64,000 nucleotides of DNA, taken from Methanomassiliicoccaceae archaeon. Lineage in GTDB: Archaea > Thermoplasmatota > Thermoplasmata > Methanomassiliicoccales > Methanomethylophilaceae. The stretch spans positions 21,418-85,417 of the forward strand of contig PWHV01000022.1 of the NCBI GenBank assembly GCA_003555025.1, read 5' to 3'. Below the pieces are notes generated by a model, which ran no database searches, was not told the DNA's origin, and saw only the letters and a program-made list of their open reading frames with translations. Shown one piece after another: positions 8,980 to 17,500 of this stretch. Position numbers and translations under genes: made by a program. Numbering within the stretch: the first letter of the stretch is position 1; each line of letters opens with the position of its first letter.

Positions 8980-10065
8980 ATGCCCCACATATCATTGGAC
9001 GAGGTGACCATGAGGTTCGGCGACATCTACGCCGTCAAGGACATAGACCTGGTCATCAGGGACGGCGAGTACCTCACCATCCTGGGCCCGTCAGGATGCG
9101 GCAAGACCTCGCTGATAAAGATCATATGCGGCCTGTGGACGCCCACCGAGGGCCGGGTGTCGATAGACGGGGTGGACGTCACCGACGTGCCCATAGAGGA
9201 CCGCCACGTCGGCTACGTGTTCCAGAACATCGCCCTCTTCCCGCACATGAAGGTGCTGAAGAACGTGTCCTTCGGCCCCCGCATGCAGGGCAGGACGGTG
9301 GAGGAGGGCCGCGAGATAGCGGAGAAGTCCCTACGGCTGGTGAACATGCTCGAACGCCTGGAGATGTTCCCCCGCGAGCTGTCGGGCGGGGAGCAGCAGA
9401 AGGTGTCCATCGCCAGGGCGCTGGCCTCGGGGGCGAGGCTGATGCTCCTCGACGAGCCCCTCTCGGCCCTGGACGCCCGCGTGAGGATGGACCTGCGCTA
9501 TGAGATCCGCCGCCTGGTGAAGGACCTGGGCATCACCGTGGTGCATGTGACCCACGACCAGGACGAGGCGATGTCGGTGTCCGACCGCATCGTGGTAATG
9601 CGCAACGGCGGCATCGTGGAGACCGACACCCCCATGAGGCTGTACCGCCGACCGAACAATTTATTCACCGCATACTTCATAGGGGAGACCAACCTCATGG
9701 AGGGGATGGTCTCGGGAAAGGACGACCGCAACCTTCTGGTCAGGCTGAGGGACGGCACCGATGTCAAGGTGGGCGGCAACCGGCATTTCCAGGTGAACGA
9801 TGGTGTGATCCTTTCTGTTAGGCCGGAGTACGTGTACACCGCCAAGGAGGGACTGCATTCCACCGTGCTGCAGGTGATATACCTGGGCAGCTATTGGAGG
9901 GTGGTGACCCGGTCCAATAGCGCCGACATCGTGGAGTACAACATCCCCAAGCACCGGGAGCCGCCCGCCATCGGCGACAAGGTCAGCCTGGTGTTCAACC
10001 GCAAGATGTCCATGGTTTACAAGCGGCCCCGGGAGGGCACATCGGAGGCGATCAGACTTGAGTGA
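8980..10065 (+). CDS. ABC importer ATP-binding protein, second of two
   Basis: This second ATPase has the same length (361 residues) as its neighbour but differs clearly in sequence: Walker A GPSGCGKTS, Q-loop VFQNIALFPHM, signature LSGGEQQK, Walker B LMLLDEPLSALDAR and switch VTHDQDE. A TOBE-like C-terminal domain (about residues 245-361) may sense substrate. The ATG is the base after the previous stop, so expression is coupled. The two ATPases could form a heterodimer, one per permease half. Confidence 0.92.
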   Translation: MPHISLDEVTMRFGDIYAVKDIDLVIRDGEYLTILGPSGCGKTSLIKIICGLWTPTEGRVSIDGVDVTDVPIEDRHVGYVFQNIALFPHMKVLKNVSFGPRMQGRTVEEGREIAEKSLRLVNMLERLEMFPRELSGGEQQKVSIARALASGARLMLLDEPLSALDARVRMDLRYEIRRLVKDLGITVVHVTHDQDEAMSVSDRIVVMRNGGIVETDTPMRLYRRPNNLFTAYFIGETNLMEGMVSGKDDRNLLVRLRDGTDVKVGGNRHFQVNDGVILSVRPEYVYTAKEGLHSTVLQVIYLGSYWRVVTRSNSADIVEYNIPKHREPPAIGDKVSLVFNRKMSMVYKRPREGTSEAIRLE

Positions 10066-10741
10066 CAAGAAGGGCAAGCCCCTGTTGGAGTGGTTCGGGA
10101 GAAGGAGGGAGGACTTCGTCCTCAAGGGCATGAGAGAGCACGGTCTGATCATCATCGATTCGGTCAACGAGCTGGAGAGGGCGGTGACGGCGATGTCCAA
10201 GGGGGACGACGACACCGCCATGGGCGCCATCAACCGTCTGGTGCTCAGCGAGAAGGAGGCGGACCGCATCGAGGACCGCCTGGCCTTCAAGCTGAGCAAG
10301 GGGGATCTGGACCCGCGGGAGAGGGAGGACCTCATGCACCTGGTGCGCAAGATGGACCGCATCGCCGACTGGGCGATGGAGGGCGCCATCCACGTTCAGC
10401 TGGTCATCGAGGCGGGCATCGAGATACCCGTCCATATATGGGACGCGTTGCGGGCGGTCTGCAACGAGCTCACCCTGGCCAGCAAGATGCTGCTGCGGGC
10501 GGTGGAGAGGCTGGGCGCTGACGAGGATGACACCCTCAAGTGCATCCAGAGCATAAAGTCCCAGGAGCGGGTGATCGACGAGCTCAACGTCTCCACCCTC
10601 GCCAAGATCCTCATGGCGGACATGGATTTCCGCGGCACCATGATGGCCAAGGGCCTGCTGGAGGCGGTGGAGAAGTCCGCCGACCGCTGCAAGGACTGCG
10701 CCGACACCATCCACATACTGATAACATCTCGCAGGGAATGA
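10058..10741 (+). CDS. PhoU / DUF47-like regulator
   Basis: This 227-residue all-helical protein has repeated acidic helices (INRLVLSEKEADRIEDRLAF and LVRKMDRIADWAMEGAIHVQ) like PhoU and DUF47 proteins. Those bind metal clusters and control phosphate uptake. It begins with TTG at 10058, overlapping the ATPase gene by 8 bases, so it belongs to the operon. PhoU usually accompanies Pst or Pit phosphate transporters. Its pairing here with a fused-permease ABC system suggests a phosphate-linked substrate, which is inference. Confidence 0.8.
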   Translation: MSDKKGKPLLEWFGRRREDFVLKGMREHGLIIIDSVNELERAVTAMSKGDDDTAMGAINRLVLSEKEADRIEDRLAFKLSKGDLDPREREDLMHLVRKMDRIADWAMEGAIHVQLVIEAGIEIPVHIWDALRAVCNELTLASKMLLRAVERLGADEDDTLKCIQSIKSQERVIDELNVSTLAKILMADMDFRGTMMAKGLLEAVEKSADRCKDCADTIHILITSRRE

Positions 10742-10745
10742 TCGC

Positions 10746-12113
10746 ATGAAGAGAAGGATTTTCGGCACCAACGGCGTGCGCGGCATCGTCAACGAAGGCA
10801 TGGACTGCGCGCTGGCCCTGCAGCTGGGGAAGGCCATAGGCGGCTACATGGGCGGCAAGGTGGCGCTGGCCACCGACACCCGCACCTCGCGCGACATGCT
10901 CGCCTCGGCGGCGGCCGCCGGCCTCAGCGCGGCGGGCGCGGACGTGATAGAGCTGGGCATCGTGGCCACCCCTGTGCTCCAGCATTACGTCAAGACTCAC
11001 GAGGACGTCAATGGAGGGGTGATGGTCACCGCCTCCCACAATCCGCCCGAGTTCAACGGCATCAAGTGCGTTGACCACGACGGCACCGAGCTTCCCCGCG
11101 ACAAGGAGCAGGAGGTCGAGGACCTCTTCTTCTCGAAAATGGAATGCGCCGACTGGGACCGGGTGGGGTCGCTGCGCAGCGCCCCCGGGGCCGAGGACGC
11201 GTACCTGGAGGCGGTCACGAGGCTGGTGGACGCCAACGCGATAAGGTCCGCGGGCCTGACGGTGGTGATGGACTGCGCCAACGGCGCCGCATTCTCCGTG
11301 GGGCCGCGGCTGATGGACCGCTTGGGTGTGAGGGCCATAACCGTTAATTCCGACCCTCAGGGCAAGTTCCCCGGCCATCCCAGCGAGCCCACGAAGGAGA
11401 ACCTCGGCGACCTCATATCCCTGGTGAAGGCCAGCGGCGCCGACCTCGGCGTGGCCTTCGACGGCGACGCCGACCGGGCGGTGTTCGTGGACGACGCGGG
11501 CGAATACTTGACAGGCGACAAGAGCCTGGCGATGATAGCCAAGGCCATGCTCTGCAAGAGCAAGGGCACGGTGGTCACCCCGGTCAGCAGCTCCTCCATG
11601 GTGGAGGACGTGGTGCGCTCCGCCGGCGGGACCGTGGAGTACACGCCGGTGGGGTCGCCGGTGGTCGCCCGCCGTATGATGGCGATCGACGCCCTCTTCG
11701 GCGGGGAGGAGAACGGCGGCCTCATATTCCCCGAGCACCAGCACTGCCGCGACGGGCCCATGAGCGCTGCCAAGATGCTCGAGGCCGTCGTTAGGCACGG
11801 GCCGTTGTCGCAGCAGGCGTCCTCCCTCCCGGTCTACCACACCGAGAAGCGCAAGTTCCCCTGCCCTGAAGCGCTCAAGATGGGGCTGCAGGTCTATGCC
11901 AAGGAGCTGTTCGCCGACCAGCGCCTGGACGAGACCGACGGCGTGAAGCTCATTTACGATGACGGCTGGGTCCTTCTACGCCCGTCGGGCACCGAGCCCA
12001 TATTCCGCATCTATTCCGAATCATCATCGCCGCAGAAGGCAGCGGAGCGGGCGGACATCATCCAGCAGCAGCTGCAGGAAAGGCTGGAGGCCTCAGAGCA
12101 GCCACTGCAATAG
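10746..12113 (+). CDS. glmM: Phosphohexomutase, probable phosphoglucosamine mutase (copy 1)
   Basis: This 455-residue alpha-D-phosphohexomutase moves phosphate between C6 and C1 of a hexose or hexosamine. It has the phosphoserine loop TASHNPPEFNG, the metal loop FDGDADRA, the sugar loop GGEENGG and the phosphate-binding RPSGTEP. The GGEENGG loop differs from the GGEPSG loop of the paralogue at 40282-41574. The start ATG lies 4 bases after the PhoU-like gene. It could act on mannose or glucosamine. Its last 21 bases overlap the convergent Gdt1-type gene. Confidence 0.85.
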   Translation: MKRRIFGTNGVRGIVNEGMDCALALQLGKAIGGYMGGKVALATDTRTSRDMLASAAAAGLSAAGADVIELGIVATPVLQHYVKTHEDVNGGVMVTASHNPPEFNGIKCVDHDGTELPRDKEQEVEDLFFSKMECADWDRVGSLRSAPGAEDAYLEAVTRLVDANAIRSAGLTVVMDCANGAAFSVGPRLMDRLGVRAITVNSDPQGKFPGHPSEPTKENLGDLISLVKASGADLGVAFDGDADRAVFVDDAGEYLTGDKSLAMIAKAMLCKSKGTVVTPVSSSSMVEDVVRSAGGTVEYTPVGSPVVARRMMAIDALFGGEENGGLIFPEHQHCRDGPMSAAKMLEAVVRHGPLSQQASSLPVYHTEKRKFPCPEALKMGLQVYAKELFADQRLDETDGVKLIYDDGWVLLRPSGTEPIFRIYSESSSPQKAAERADIIQQQLQERLEASEQPLQ

Positions 12114-12668
12114 ATAAACGATGCCGAAGGCCAGGAAGACCAGGCCGGCAACGGTCCTCATCTTCTTGGCCGATACCCTCCGGCCCATCCTGTCGCCGAG
12201 ATAGACCTCGACGGCCACCAGCACGGTGAAGGCCAACGATGCGCCGAGGACCACTGCGGCCAGGTCGCCGCTGGACGCCGCCAGGGCGAAGATGGCTATC
12301 TGCGTCTTGTCGCCCATCTCCATGACCGCTATCAACGAGAAGGACGCCAACACTCCGCTGTCGGAGCGCACCTTGTAGACCTCGTCCTCATCCTCGGTCG
12401 GGTCCTTCCTAAGGAGGATGAATGCACCGAAGGCCAGGAACACCAGGGCGGCGAACGGCTGTATGATGGCGTCGTCGATGAGCATGGACGCGGTGGTGCC
12501 GAGCAGCGCCCCGATGACGGAAACGATGATGAGGGCCGAGAGGGCGCCGACGAAGACCCCTTTACGGCCGTAGCGGGACGCCAGGGCGATGACGGCGAAC
12601 ATGCTCTTGTCGCCCAGCTCCGCCACAGAGACCAGTCCCACGGCGCTGAGCGTCACCGCCAGGTCCAT
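12093..12668 (-). CDS. Gdt1/TMEM165 (UPF0016) family membrane transporter
   Basis: This 191-residue protein with about six membrane helices carries the two hallmark E-x-G-D-K-[ST] motifs, VAELGDKSMFAV near the N-terminus and VMEMGDKTQIAI in the second half. The family moves Mn2+ or Ca2+, probably against protons. An acidic loop (DPTEDEDEVYK) joins the two halves. It is the last gene of the aIF5A-agmatinase operon. Agmatinase is a Mn enzyme, so a manganese role would fit, but this is inference. Confidence 0.88.
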   Translation of the reverse strand: MDLAVTLSAVGLVSVAELGDKSMFAVIALASRYGRKGVFVGALSALIIVSVIGALLGTTASMLIDDAIIQPFAALVFLAFGAFILLRKDPTEDEDEVYKVRSDSGVLASFSLIAVMEMGDKTQIAIFALAASSGDLAAVVLGASLAFTVLVAVEVYLGDRMGRRVSAKKMRTVAGLVFLAFGIVYLLQWLL

Positions 12669-12672
12669 CGGC

Positions 12673-13518
12673 TCACTCCTTGCGGGAGACCGCCATCGCC
12701 TCCCTGATCAGGCGGGCGGCGAGGGCGGCGGTGCTGCCGTTGTCATAGGGAGGCGAGACCTCCACCACGTCGAAGCCCACCATGCGCTCGCCGATGGCGC
12801 CCATCAGCTTCTTCACGTCGTAGGGGGTGATGCCGAACGGCTCCGGCGTACCCGTCCCCGGCGCGAAGGCGGGGTCTACCCCATCGATGTCCACCGTCAG
12901 GTAGACGCGGTCGTTGCCGATATGGTCCAAGACCTTGTCGATGGCCTGCTCGATGCCGTGATCCAATATGGAGAAGGAGTCCACGAAGAACGGAAGGCCC
13001 GCATCCTCCTCCTCCTTGGAGATGGAGCGGGCGCCGATCACCGCCACGTTGCCCTCGCCCACCTGGTCGGCGCAACGGCGCATGACGCAGGCATGGCTGT
13101 TGCCCAGGCCCATGTACTCCTGGCGGAAATCGGTGTGCGCGTCAACGGAGATGACCGATATCCCATCGCCGAAGGCCTTGACCGCCGGGATGGTGACGGA
13201 ATGCTCGCCGCCGATGGTTATGGGGAACTTGCCAGCGTCCACGATGCGGGAGGTCTCGATGTAAGCCGACTCGACCATATGGTCCACTTGCACATGGTCC
13301 TCGAGGTCGCCCATGTCATGGACCTTCAGATCGCCGATGTCGTGCCCGTGCTCGAAGAGGTGCATCTCGAAGTTGTACGACGCCTTGCGCACCGCATGCG
13401 GGCCGTCGCGGCAGCCCGCCCGGAACGACGTGGTGCGGTCGAAAGGCACCCCCATTATCACGTAATCGGCATCCTCGAAGGAATGCTCGGCGTCGGCGAA
13501 GCTGACACCAGGTATCAT
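12673..13518 (-). CDS. speB: Agmatinase (arginase family)
   Basis: Agmatinase splits agmatine to putrescine and urea. The binuclear manganese ligands are visible in GGEHSVT, SVDAHTDFR and TVDIDGVDP, and the family motif FDVVEVSPPYDNG is near the end. The 281-residue length is normal. It starts 7 bases after aIF5A. The pairing makes sense because putrescine leads to spermidine, the donor for deoxyhypusine on aIF5A. Confidence 0.92.
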   Translation of the reverse strand: MIPGVSFADAEHSFEDADYVIMGVPFDRTTSFRAGCRDGPHAVRKASYNFEMHLFEHGHDIGDLKVHDMGDLEDHVQVDHMVESAYIETSRIVDAGKFPITIGGEHSVTIPAVKAFGDGISVISVDAHTDFRQEYMGLGNSHACVMRRCADQVGEGNVAVIGARSISKEEEDAGLPFFVDSFSILDHGIEQAIDKVLDHIGNDRVYLTVDIDGVDPAFAPGTGTPEPFGITPYDVKKLMGAIGERMVGFDVVEVSPPYDNGSTAALAARLIREAMAVSRKE

Positions 13519-13525
13519 GGTTACT

Positions 13526-13903
13526 TCACATCAGGCGCTGCCGGCCCATGGCGGTGAGGTACATCACCTCTCCGCCCTCCTCCAGAGGCGAAGTTAAGTC
13601 CTCGGGGATGGGCATGGTGATGGTCTCATAGGTCTCCATGTCCATTAGCTGGGCCTCGTCGTTGCCGATGGAGAGCACCTGGGCGCGGCGCTTGTCGATC
13701 ATCGGGACCTGCGCTTTGGCTTTCACCGGGGATACCAAGGTCCTCTTGGAGCCAGAGAATATACCGACGCCTTCTATCCTGGCCTTGGCGCCGCCGTGCT
13801 TACCCGGCTTGGAGGTGTTCATCGAGGTGATTTTGCAGGGCTCGTCATCGATGTTGACGTACCTGTTGACCTTCAGTTCTGAGACTTCCTTCTGTTCCCA
13901 CAT
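13526..13903 (-). CDS. eif5A: Translation factor aIF5A
   Basis: This 125-residue factor relieves ribosome stalling at difficult peptide bonds and carries deoxyhypusine or hypusine. The modification loop NTSKPGKHGGAKA is intact, with Lys35 as the modified residue. An SH3-like N-terminal half and an OB-fold C-terminal half are recognisable. A TATA box lies at 13931-13940 on the minus strand, about 30 bp before the ATG. The gene leads the operon with agmatinase. Confidence 0.97.
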   Translation of the reverse strand: MWEQKEVSELKVNRYVNIDDEPCKITSMNTSKPGKHGGAKARIEGVGIFSGSKRTLVSPVKAKAQVPMIDKRRAQVLSIGNDEAQLMDMETYETITMPIPEDLTSPLEEGGEVMYLTAMGRQRLM

Positions 13904-13930
13904 GTGAATCGTTTGTTAATGACATATTGT

Positions 13931-13940
13931 TTATATATTT
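13931..13940 (-). promoter_or_regulatory. TATA box of the aIF5A-agmatinase operon
   Basis: On the minus strand the sequence reads AAATATATAA, centred about 32 bp from the aIF5A start codon. It lies between the end of Nop5 and aIF5A. Confidence 0.6.
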
Positions 13941-13968
13941 TTGTCACCGGCCCGAGAGCGCCAGGACT

Positions 13969-15030
13969 TCACCGGCGCCGTTTGCGCGGACGCTTGCCCT
14001 TGGCGGCCTTCTTCGGCGGGTCCGGGTAGCGCCGCTTGATGTCCTCCACCCGGGACTCGAACTGCTCCAGCAGCTCGTCGCCGCGGAATCCGCCCCCGTA
14101 ATTATCGAGGCGGGCGGCTATCGCCGCCTTGGAGGCCAAGGCACGGGAGATGTTCCCCCTCTGCCAGTACGGCGCCCGGTGCACCGACGGGTGCTGGTAG
14201 ATGATGCCGTGCTTGGGGGGCTTCTTGTTGGAGCGCAGGTGGCGGAACATGGCCTTCTCCGCCCCCAGCAGCTGCAGCGTGGACGCAGGCAGGCCCGACA
14301 GCCTCCCCAGCCCACCGGCCAGGGATATCATCCTCGCCGCCAGGTTGGGGTTCAGCAGGGCGCAGAGGTTAGGGGCCACCGGCTCGATGTTGTCGGCTAT
14401 GTAGGATTCCAGCACCGCTCGTCTATCGTAAAGGTCTACCAAACTCTGAGCCATACCCTTTATGCTCTCAAGGTCCTCGTCATCCATGTCCGCGCCCATC
14501 GATTCTAGGTCGAGCCCGAGCTCTTCGATCACGCCCTCGCGGCCGCCGTGCTCGGCGATCAGCTGCGCGTAGCGCCTTTCACGGGCATGGTCGGCCAGCT
14601 CGGGGAAGTGCAGGCCGTACCATTCGTGCAGCCTCTCGTTCATGAGGTTGCAGGTCTCGATGAGGTCGTCCAGGCCTCTGATGGCCTGCACCAGGTTGCG
14701 GTCCCTGGCCAGCGGCTCGCCGGTCCTCAGCCTGCCCAGCCTCACCATCACCTCATGCATGAGCTCCGGGCCGTGGGTGCTCTCGTCCGGACTTATGAAC
14801 GAGGAGTCGAAGAGCCCCGGTCTGCCCAGCAGGGACTGCCTCTGCTCCGAGACCCTCACCTTCCTCTCTCCGACGAGGTCCTTCTCCTCCTCCAGCACCT
14901 CGCCCCTTTGAACCCTCGCCAGCCTCTGGGCTATCTCCTCCGCCTCGGGCGGGAACACCCTGCTGTCGATGACGCGGCTACCTTCGCAGAGGAACGAGCC
15001 GAACCACTTGGTCACCAGGAAAGAGACCAT
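13969..15030 (-). CDS. C/D box RNP core protein Nop5 (Nop56/58)
   Basis: Nop5 is the scaffold of the archaeal C/D-box RNP that 2'-O-methylates rRNA and tRNA. The Nop domain is clear (NIEPVAPNLCALLNPNLAAR, then LGAEKAMFRHL and PPKHGIIYQHP), and the C-terminus is a basic tail (KKAAKGKRPRKRRR). I chose the ATG at 15030 (MVSFLVTKW) because the aldolase stop codon ends only one base upstream and GGGGG precedes it. This gives 353 residues. Fibrillarin, its usual neighbour, is about 18 kb away at 32734-33387. Confidence 0.92.
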   Translation of the reverse strand: MVSFLVTKWFGSFLCEGSRVIDSRVFPPEAEEIAQRLARVQRGEVLEEEKDLVGERKVRVSEQRQSLLGRPGLFDSSFISPDESTHGPELMHEVMVRLGRLRTGEPLARDRNLVQAIRGLDDLIETCNLMNERLHEWYGLHFPELADHARERRYAQLIAEHGGREGVIEELGLDLESMGADMDDEDLESIKGMAQSLVDLYDRRAVLESYIADNIEPVAPNLCALLNPNLAARMISLAGGLGRLSGLPASTLQLLGAEKAMFRHLRSNKKPPKHGIIYQHPSVHRAPYWQRGNISRALASKAAIAARLDNYGGGFRGDELLEQFESRVEDIKRRYPDPPKKAAKGKRPRKRRR

Positions 15031-15031
15031 C

Positions 15032-15640
15032 TCATCCCCCTTTGATGCGGTTGACCTCCGCATCATCGAACTCCACCGCCTTCTCTCCCAGTATGTGCTG
15101 CAGCCGGGCGTGGAACTCCATCTCCTCCATGCGGTTGAAGGCCGCCATGAGGTCCTCGCCGGCGGCGAAGGCGCCGTGCTTCTCCATCAGCAGGGCGTTG
15201 CTTTGCGAGTTCTCGGCCACGGAGTCCACCAGACGCTTGGTGCCCGGGGTTCCGTACGGGCTCAAGGGCACCTCTCCTAAGAGTATGGCTCCTTCGGGCG
15301 TGAGACTTCCCAGCAACCTCTCCCCGGCCAGGGCCAGGGCGGTGCAGTAGGGCGGGTGGCTGTGCACTATGGCGCCCACGTCCGGGCGGCGTCGGTAGTA
15401 CTCGAGATGCATGTGCACCTCCACCGACGGCCTCCCCGGGCCGATCACATCGCCGTCCTTGCCCATCCTGACCATCTCCCCGGCCCGCAGCAGACCCTTG
15501 TTCTTTCCTGACGGGGTTATCAGCACGTCGCCGTCTTCCAGCCTCACGCTGACGTTCCCTCCCGATGCGAATGTCAGGCCACGGTCGTACATCATCTTGC
15601 AGACCCTGGCGAGCTCCTCCCTGGCCTCCGGCTCGTTCAT
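15032..15640 (-). CDS. Class II aldolase (fuculose-phosphate aldolase-like)
   Basis: This 202-residue zinc enzyme cleaves a ketose-1-phosphate to DHAP and an aldehyde, or acts as a related epimerase or dehydratase. The zinc histidines are in IVHSHPPYC and near LLMEKHGAF, and SGGNVSVR is the phosphate loop. The gene starts one base after mtnA ends. That pairing points to methylthioribulose-1-phosphate or 5-deoxyribulose-1-phosphate as substrate (the DHAP-shunt type), which is inference. Confidence 0.88.
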   Translation of the reverse strand: MNEPEAREELARVCKMMYDRGLTFASGGNVSVRLEDGDVLITPSGKNKGLLRAGEMVRMGKDGDVIGPGRPSVEVHMHLEYYRRRPDVGAIVHSHPPYCTALALAGERLLGSLTPEGAILLGEVPLSPYGTPGTKRLVDSVAENSQSNALLMEKHGAFAAGEDLMAAFNRMEEMEFHARLQHILGEKAVEFDDAEVNRIKGG

Positions 15641-15641
15641 C

Positions 15642-16643
15642 TCATTCCCCTCCCATTGAGGATATCTCCTCCGCGCTCAGAATCCCCTTCTCGGTGATGT
15701 AGCCGCTCACATATCGCGCCGGAGTGACATCGAAAGCAGGATTCAGGACATTGGCGCCGTCCGGCGCCAGGTCCGTACCGGCGATCACGGTGAGCTCCTC
15801 CGGCGAGCGGTCCTCTATTACAATGTCCTCCCCGCTGGCGGTTGACAGGTCGAAGGTGGACACCGGGGCGGCAACGTAGAACGGTATGTCAAGCTCCTTG
15901 GCGAGCACCGCCTTCTCGTAGGTGCCGATCTTGTTGGCGAAGTCCCCGTTGGCGACGACGCGGTCGGCGCCCACGATGACCAGGTCCACACCCTGGCGCA
16001 TGAGATGCCCCGAGGCGCCATCGACCATCACCGCGTGGTCGATGCCCTCCTGCAGCAGCTCCCAGGCGGTTAGCTGCATGCCCTGCAGCCGCGGCCGGGT
16101 CTCGGACGCGTAGACCATGAACCTCCGCCCCTCGCTCCATGCTCGACGGATGGGGGCCAGCGCCGTGCCCACGTCCACGGTGGCCAGGGCGCCGGCGTTG
16201 CAGTGGGTCATGACCCGGTGCCCGTCCTCGATGAGGGGCGCTCCGTGGCTGCCGATGGCGACGCATTTCTCCACTATGGCCGCGGCGTAGCGCTCAGCGG
16301 CCTCGACGGGGCCCTCGCCCTCCTCGGTCCGCGACGCCATCCAATCGACGGCATAGAACAGGTCGTTGGCGGTGGGCCTCGCCGACTTGATGGTGGCCGC
16401 GGCCTCGGCGAGGTCCTCTCCAGCAAGCGCCGCCAGGGCCATGCCGTAGGCCGCAGCGGCGCCGATGGACGGCGCCCCGCGGGTGACCATGTCCCGTATG
16501 GCCTCCGCCACCGCGGCACTGCTGCGGTAGCGCACCATCTCCAGCGAGCGGGGGAGCAGGCGCTGGTCTATCATGACCAGCTCGCCGTCCTCGAACCATA
16601 GCGCCCTTACGTCCTGCTCCCCGTCCGCGGTCTTCACCTTCAA
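15642..16643 (-). CDS. mtnA: S-methyl-5-thioribose-1-phosphate isomerase
   Basis: MtnA converts methylthioribose-1-phosphate to the ribulose form in methionine salvage. This 333-residue member of the eIF2B-alpha superfamily has RGAPSIGAAAAYG, the catalytic Cys in THCNAGALAT and the catalytic Asp in VGADRV, followed by NKIGTY. Ribose-1,5-bisphosphate isomerases are close relatives and remain an alternative. The start is TTG, preceded by GGGGTGAG as ribosome site. A TATA-like GTTTAATCTA lies about 40 bp upstream. Confidence 0.88.
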   Translation of the reverse strand: MKVKTADGEQDVRALWFEDGELVMIDQRLLPRSLEMVRYRSSAAVAEAIRDMVTRGAPSIGAAAAYGMALAALAGEDLAEAAATIKSARPTANDLFYAVDWMASRTEEGEGPVEAAERYAAAIVEKCVAIGSHGAPLIEDGHRVMTHCNAGALATVDVGTALAPIRRAWSEGRRFMVYASETRPRLQGMQLTAWELLQEGIDHAVMVDGASGHLMRQGVDLVIVGADRVVANGDFANKIGTYEKAVLAKELDIPFYVAAPVSTFDLSTASGEDIVIEDRSPEELTVIAGTDLAPDGANVLNPAFDVTPARYVSGYITEKGILSAEEISSMGGE

Positions 16644-16687
16644 GAAGGACTCACCCCTTGCCTATGGGCCCGGTCGTAGATTAAACT

Positions 16688-16758
16688 GATGGGCCACATT
16701 CCCATAGGGGAACCGATACGACAACATTAATTAAGAAATATCGTTATGGCCCATCGGT
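16688..16758 (+). promoter_or_regulatory. Divergent promoter with nested inverted repeats
   Basis: GATGGGCCA (16688-16696) is repeated inverted as TGGCCCATC (16747-16755). Inside it ACCGAT (16712-16717) pairs with ATCGGT (16753-16758). An AT-rich ATTAATTAAGAAATA lies between the arms and probably holds the TATA box of the regulator gene. The arms flank the start of the ArsR-V4R gene, so autoregulation is plausible. Confidence 0.4.
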
Positions 16759-16762
16759 CCCC

Positions 16763-17500
16763 ATGAACGAAACCGCCTTTGATGTGTATTCTACCAACAC
16801 CGGTTTGAGGCAGATATGCAACCCGGTGCGTCAGAAGATACTGGCGGAGCTTCAAGGCAAGGACCTCTCCCTCACGGAGATAGCCACTTTGACCGGGAAG
16901 GCGCAGTCCACCCTGTCCGTTCATTTGGACAAGATGGTCAAGGAGGAGCTGGTCTCCTCCCGTGACGACCCGGCGGACAACCGTCGCAAGATCTTCTACC
17001 TCTGCTCCCGGGCGGTGGCGAAGTCCACACCGCCGTCGCAGGAGATGAACGAGTACCTGCACCAGACGGTGCTGGAAGCCGCAGGGACGCCCTCCTCGTT
17101 CCTCAAAGGGATGATGAGGTCCATACTCATCGGCCTCGAGGCCATCGGGCTGTCCATAGATCCCGCCATGTACGAGATAGGCACGGAGGTCGGCAAGGCC
17201 CTGGCGACGGCGGTGGAGTCGGAGAGCGTCGAGGACATCATATCCGAGCTGCAGGAGTTCTACGAGCTGCATGACATGGGCGAGGTCTGCGTCTACACCT
17301 TCGTGCCGCTCACCATCATCATCAGGGACGATTACGACACCAACCCCCAGACGGGGATCAAGCTCTGCCTGCTCCACGAAGGGGTCTTCAAGTCGGTGCT
17401 CGAGGAGCGCACCGGGCGCGGCTTCCGCATCGCTGAGAACGAGTGCTTCGGCATCGCCAACAACTACTGCAAGTTCGTCATCGAGCCCGTCTACAACTAG
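16763..17500 (+). CDS. ArsR-type regulator with V4R domain (MsvR-like)
   Basis: This 245-residue protein has an N-terminal winged helix (NPVRQKILAEL, then TGKAQSTLSVHLDKMV as recognition helix) and a C-terminal V4R small-molecule domain (GFRIAENECFGIANNYCKF). HTH-V4R proteins in methanogens include the redox-sensing MsvR family, whose V4R cysteines respond to oxidation. Several cysteines in the V4R half here would allow that. It is divergent from mtnA, and the shared region carries inverted repeats. Regulation of mtnA or of itself is inference. Confidence 0.8.
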   Translation: MNETAFDVYSTNTGLRQICNPVRQKILAELQGKDLSLTEIATLTGKAQSTLSVHLDKMVKEELVSSRDDPADNRRKIFYLCSRAVAKSTPPSQEMNEYLHQTVLEAAGTPSSFLKGMMRSILIGLEAIGLSIDPAMYEIGTEVGKALATAVESESVEDIISELQEFYELHDMGEVCVYTFVPLTIIIRDDYDTNPQTGIKLCLLHEGVFKSVLEERTGRGFRIAENECFGIANNYCKFVIEPVYN

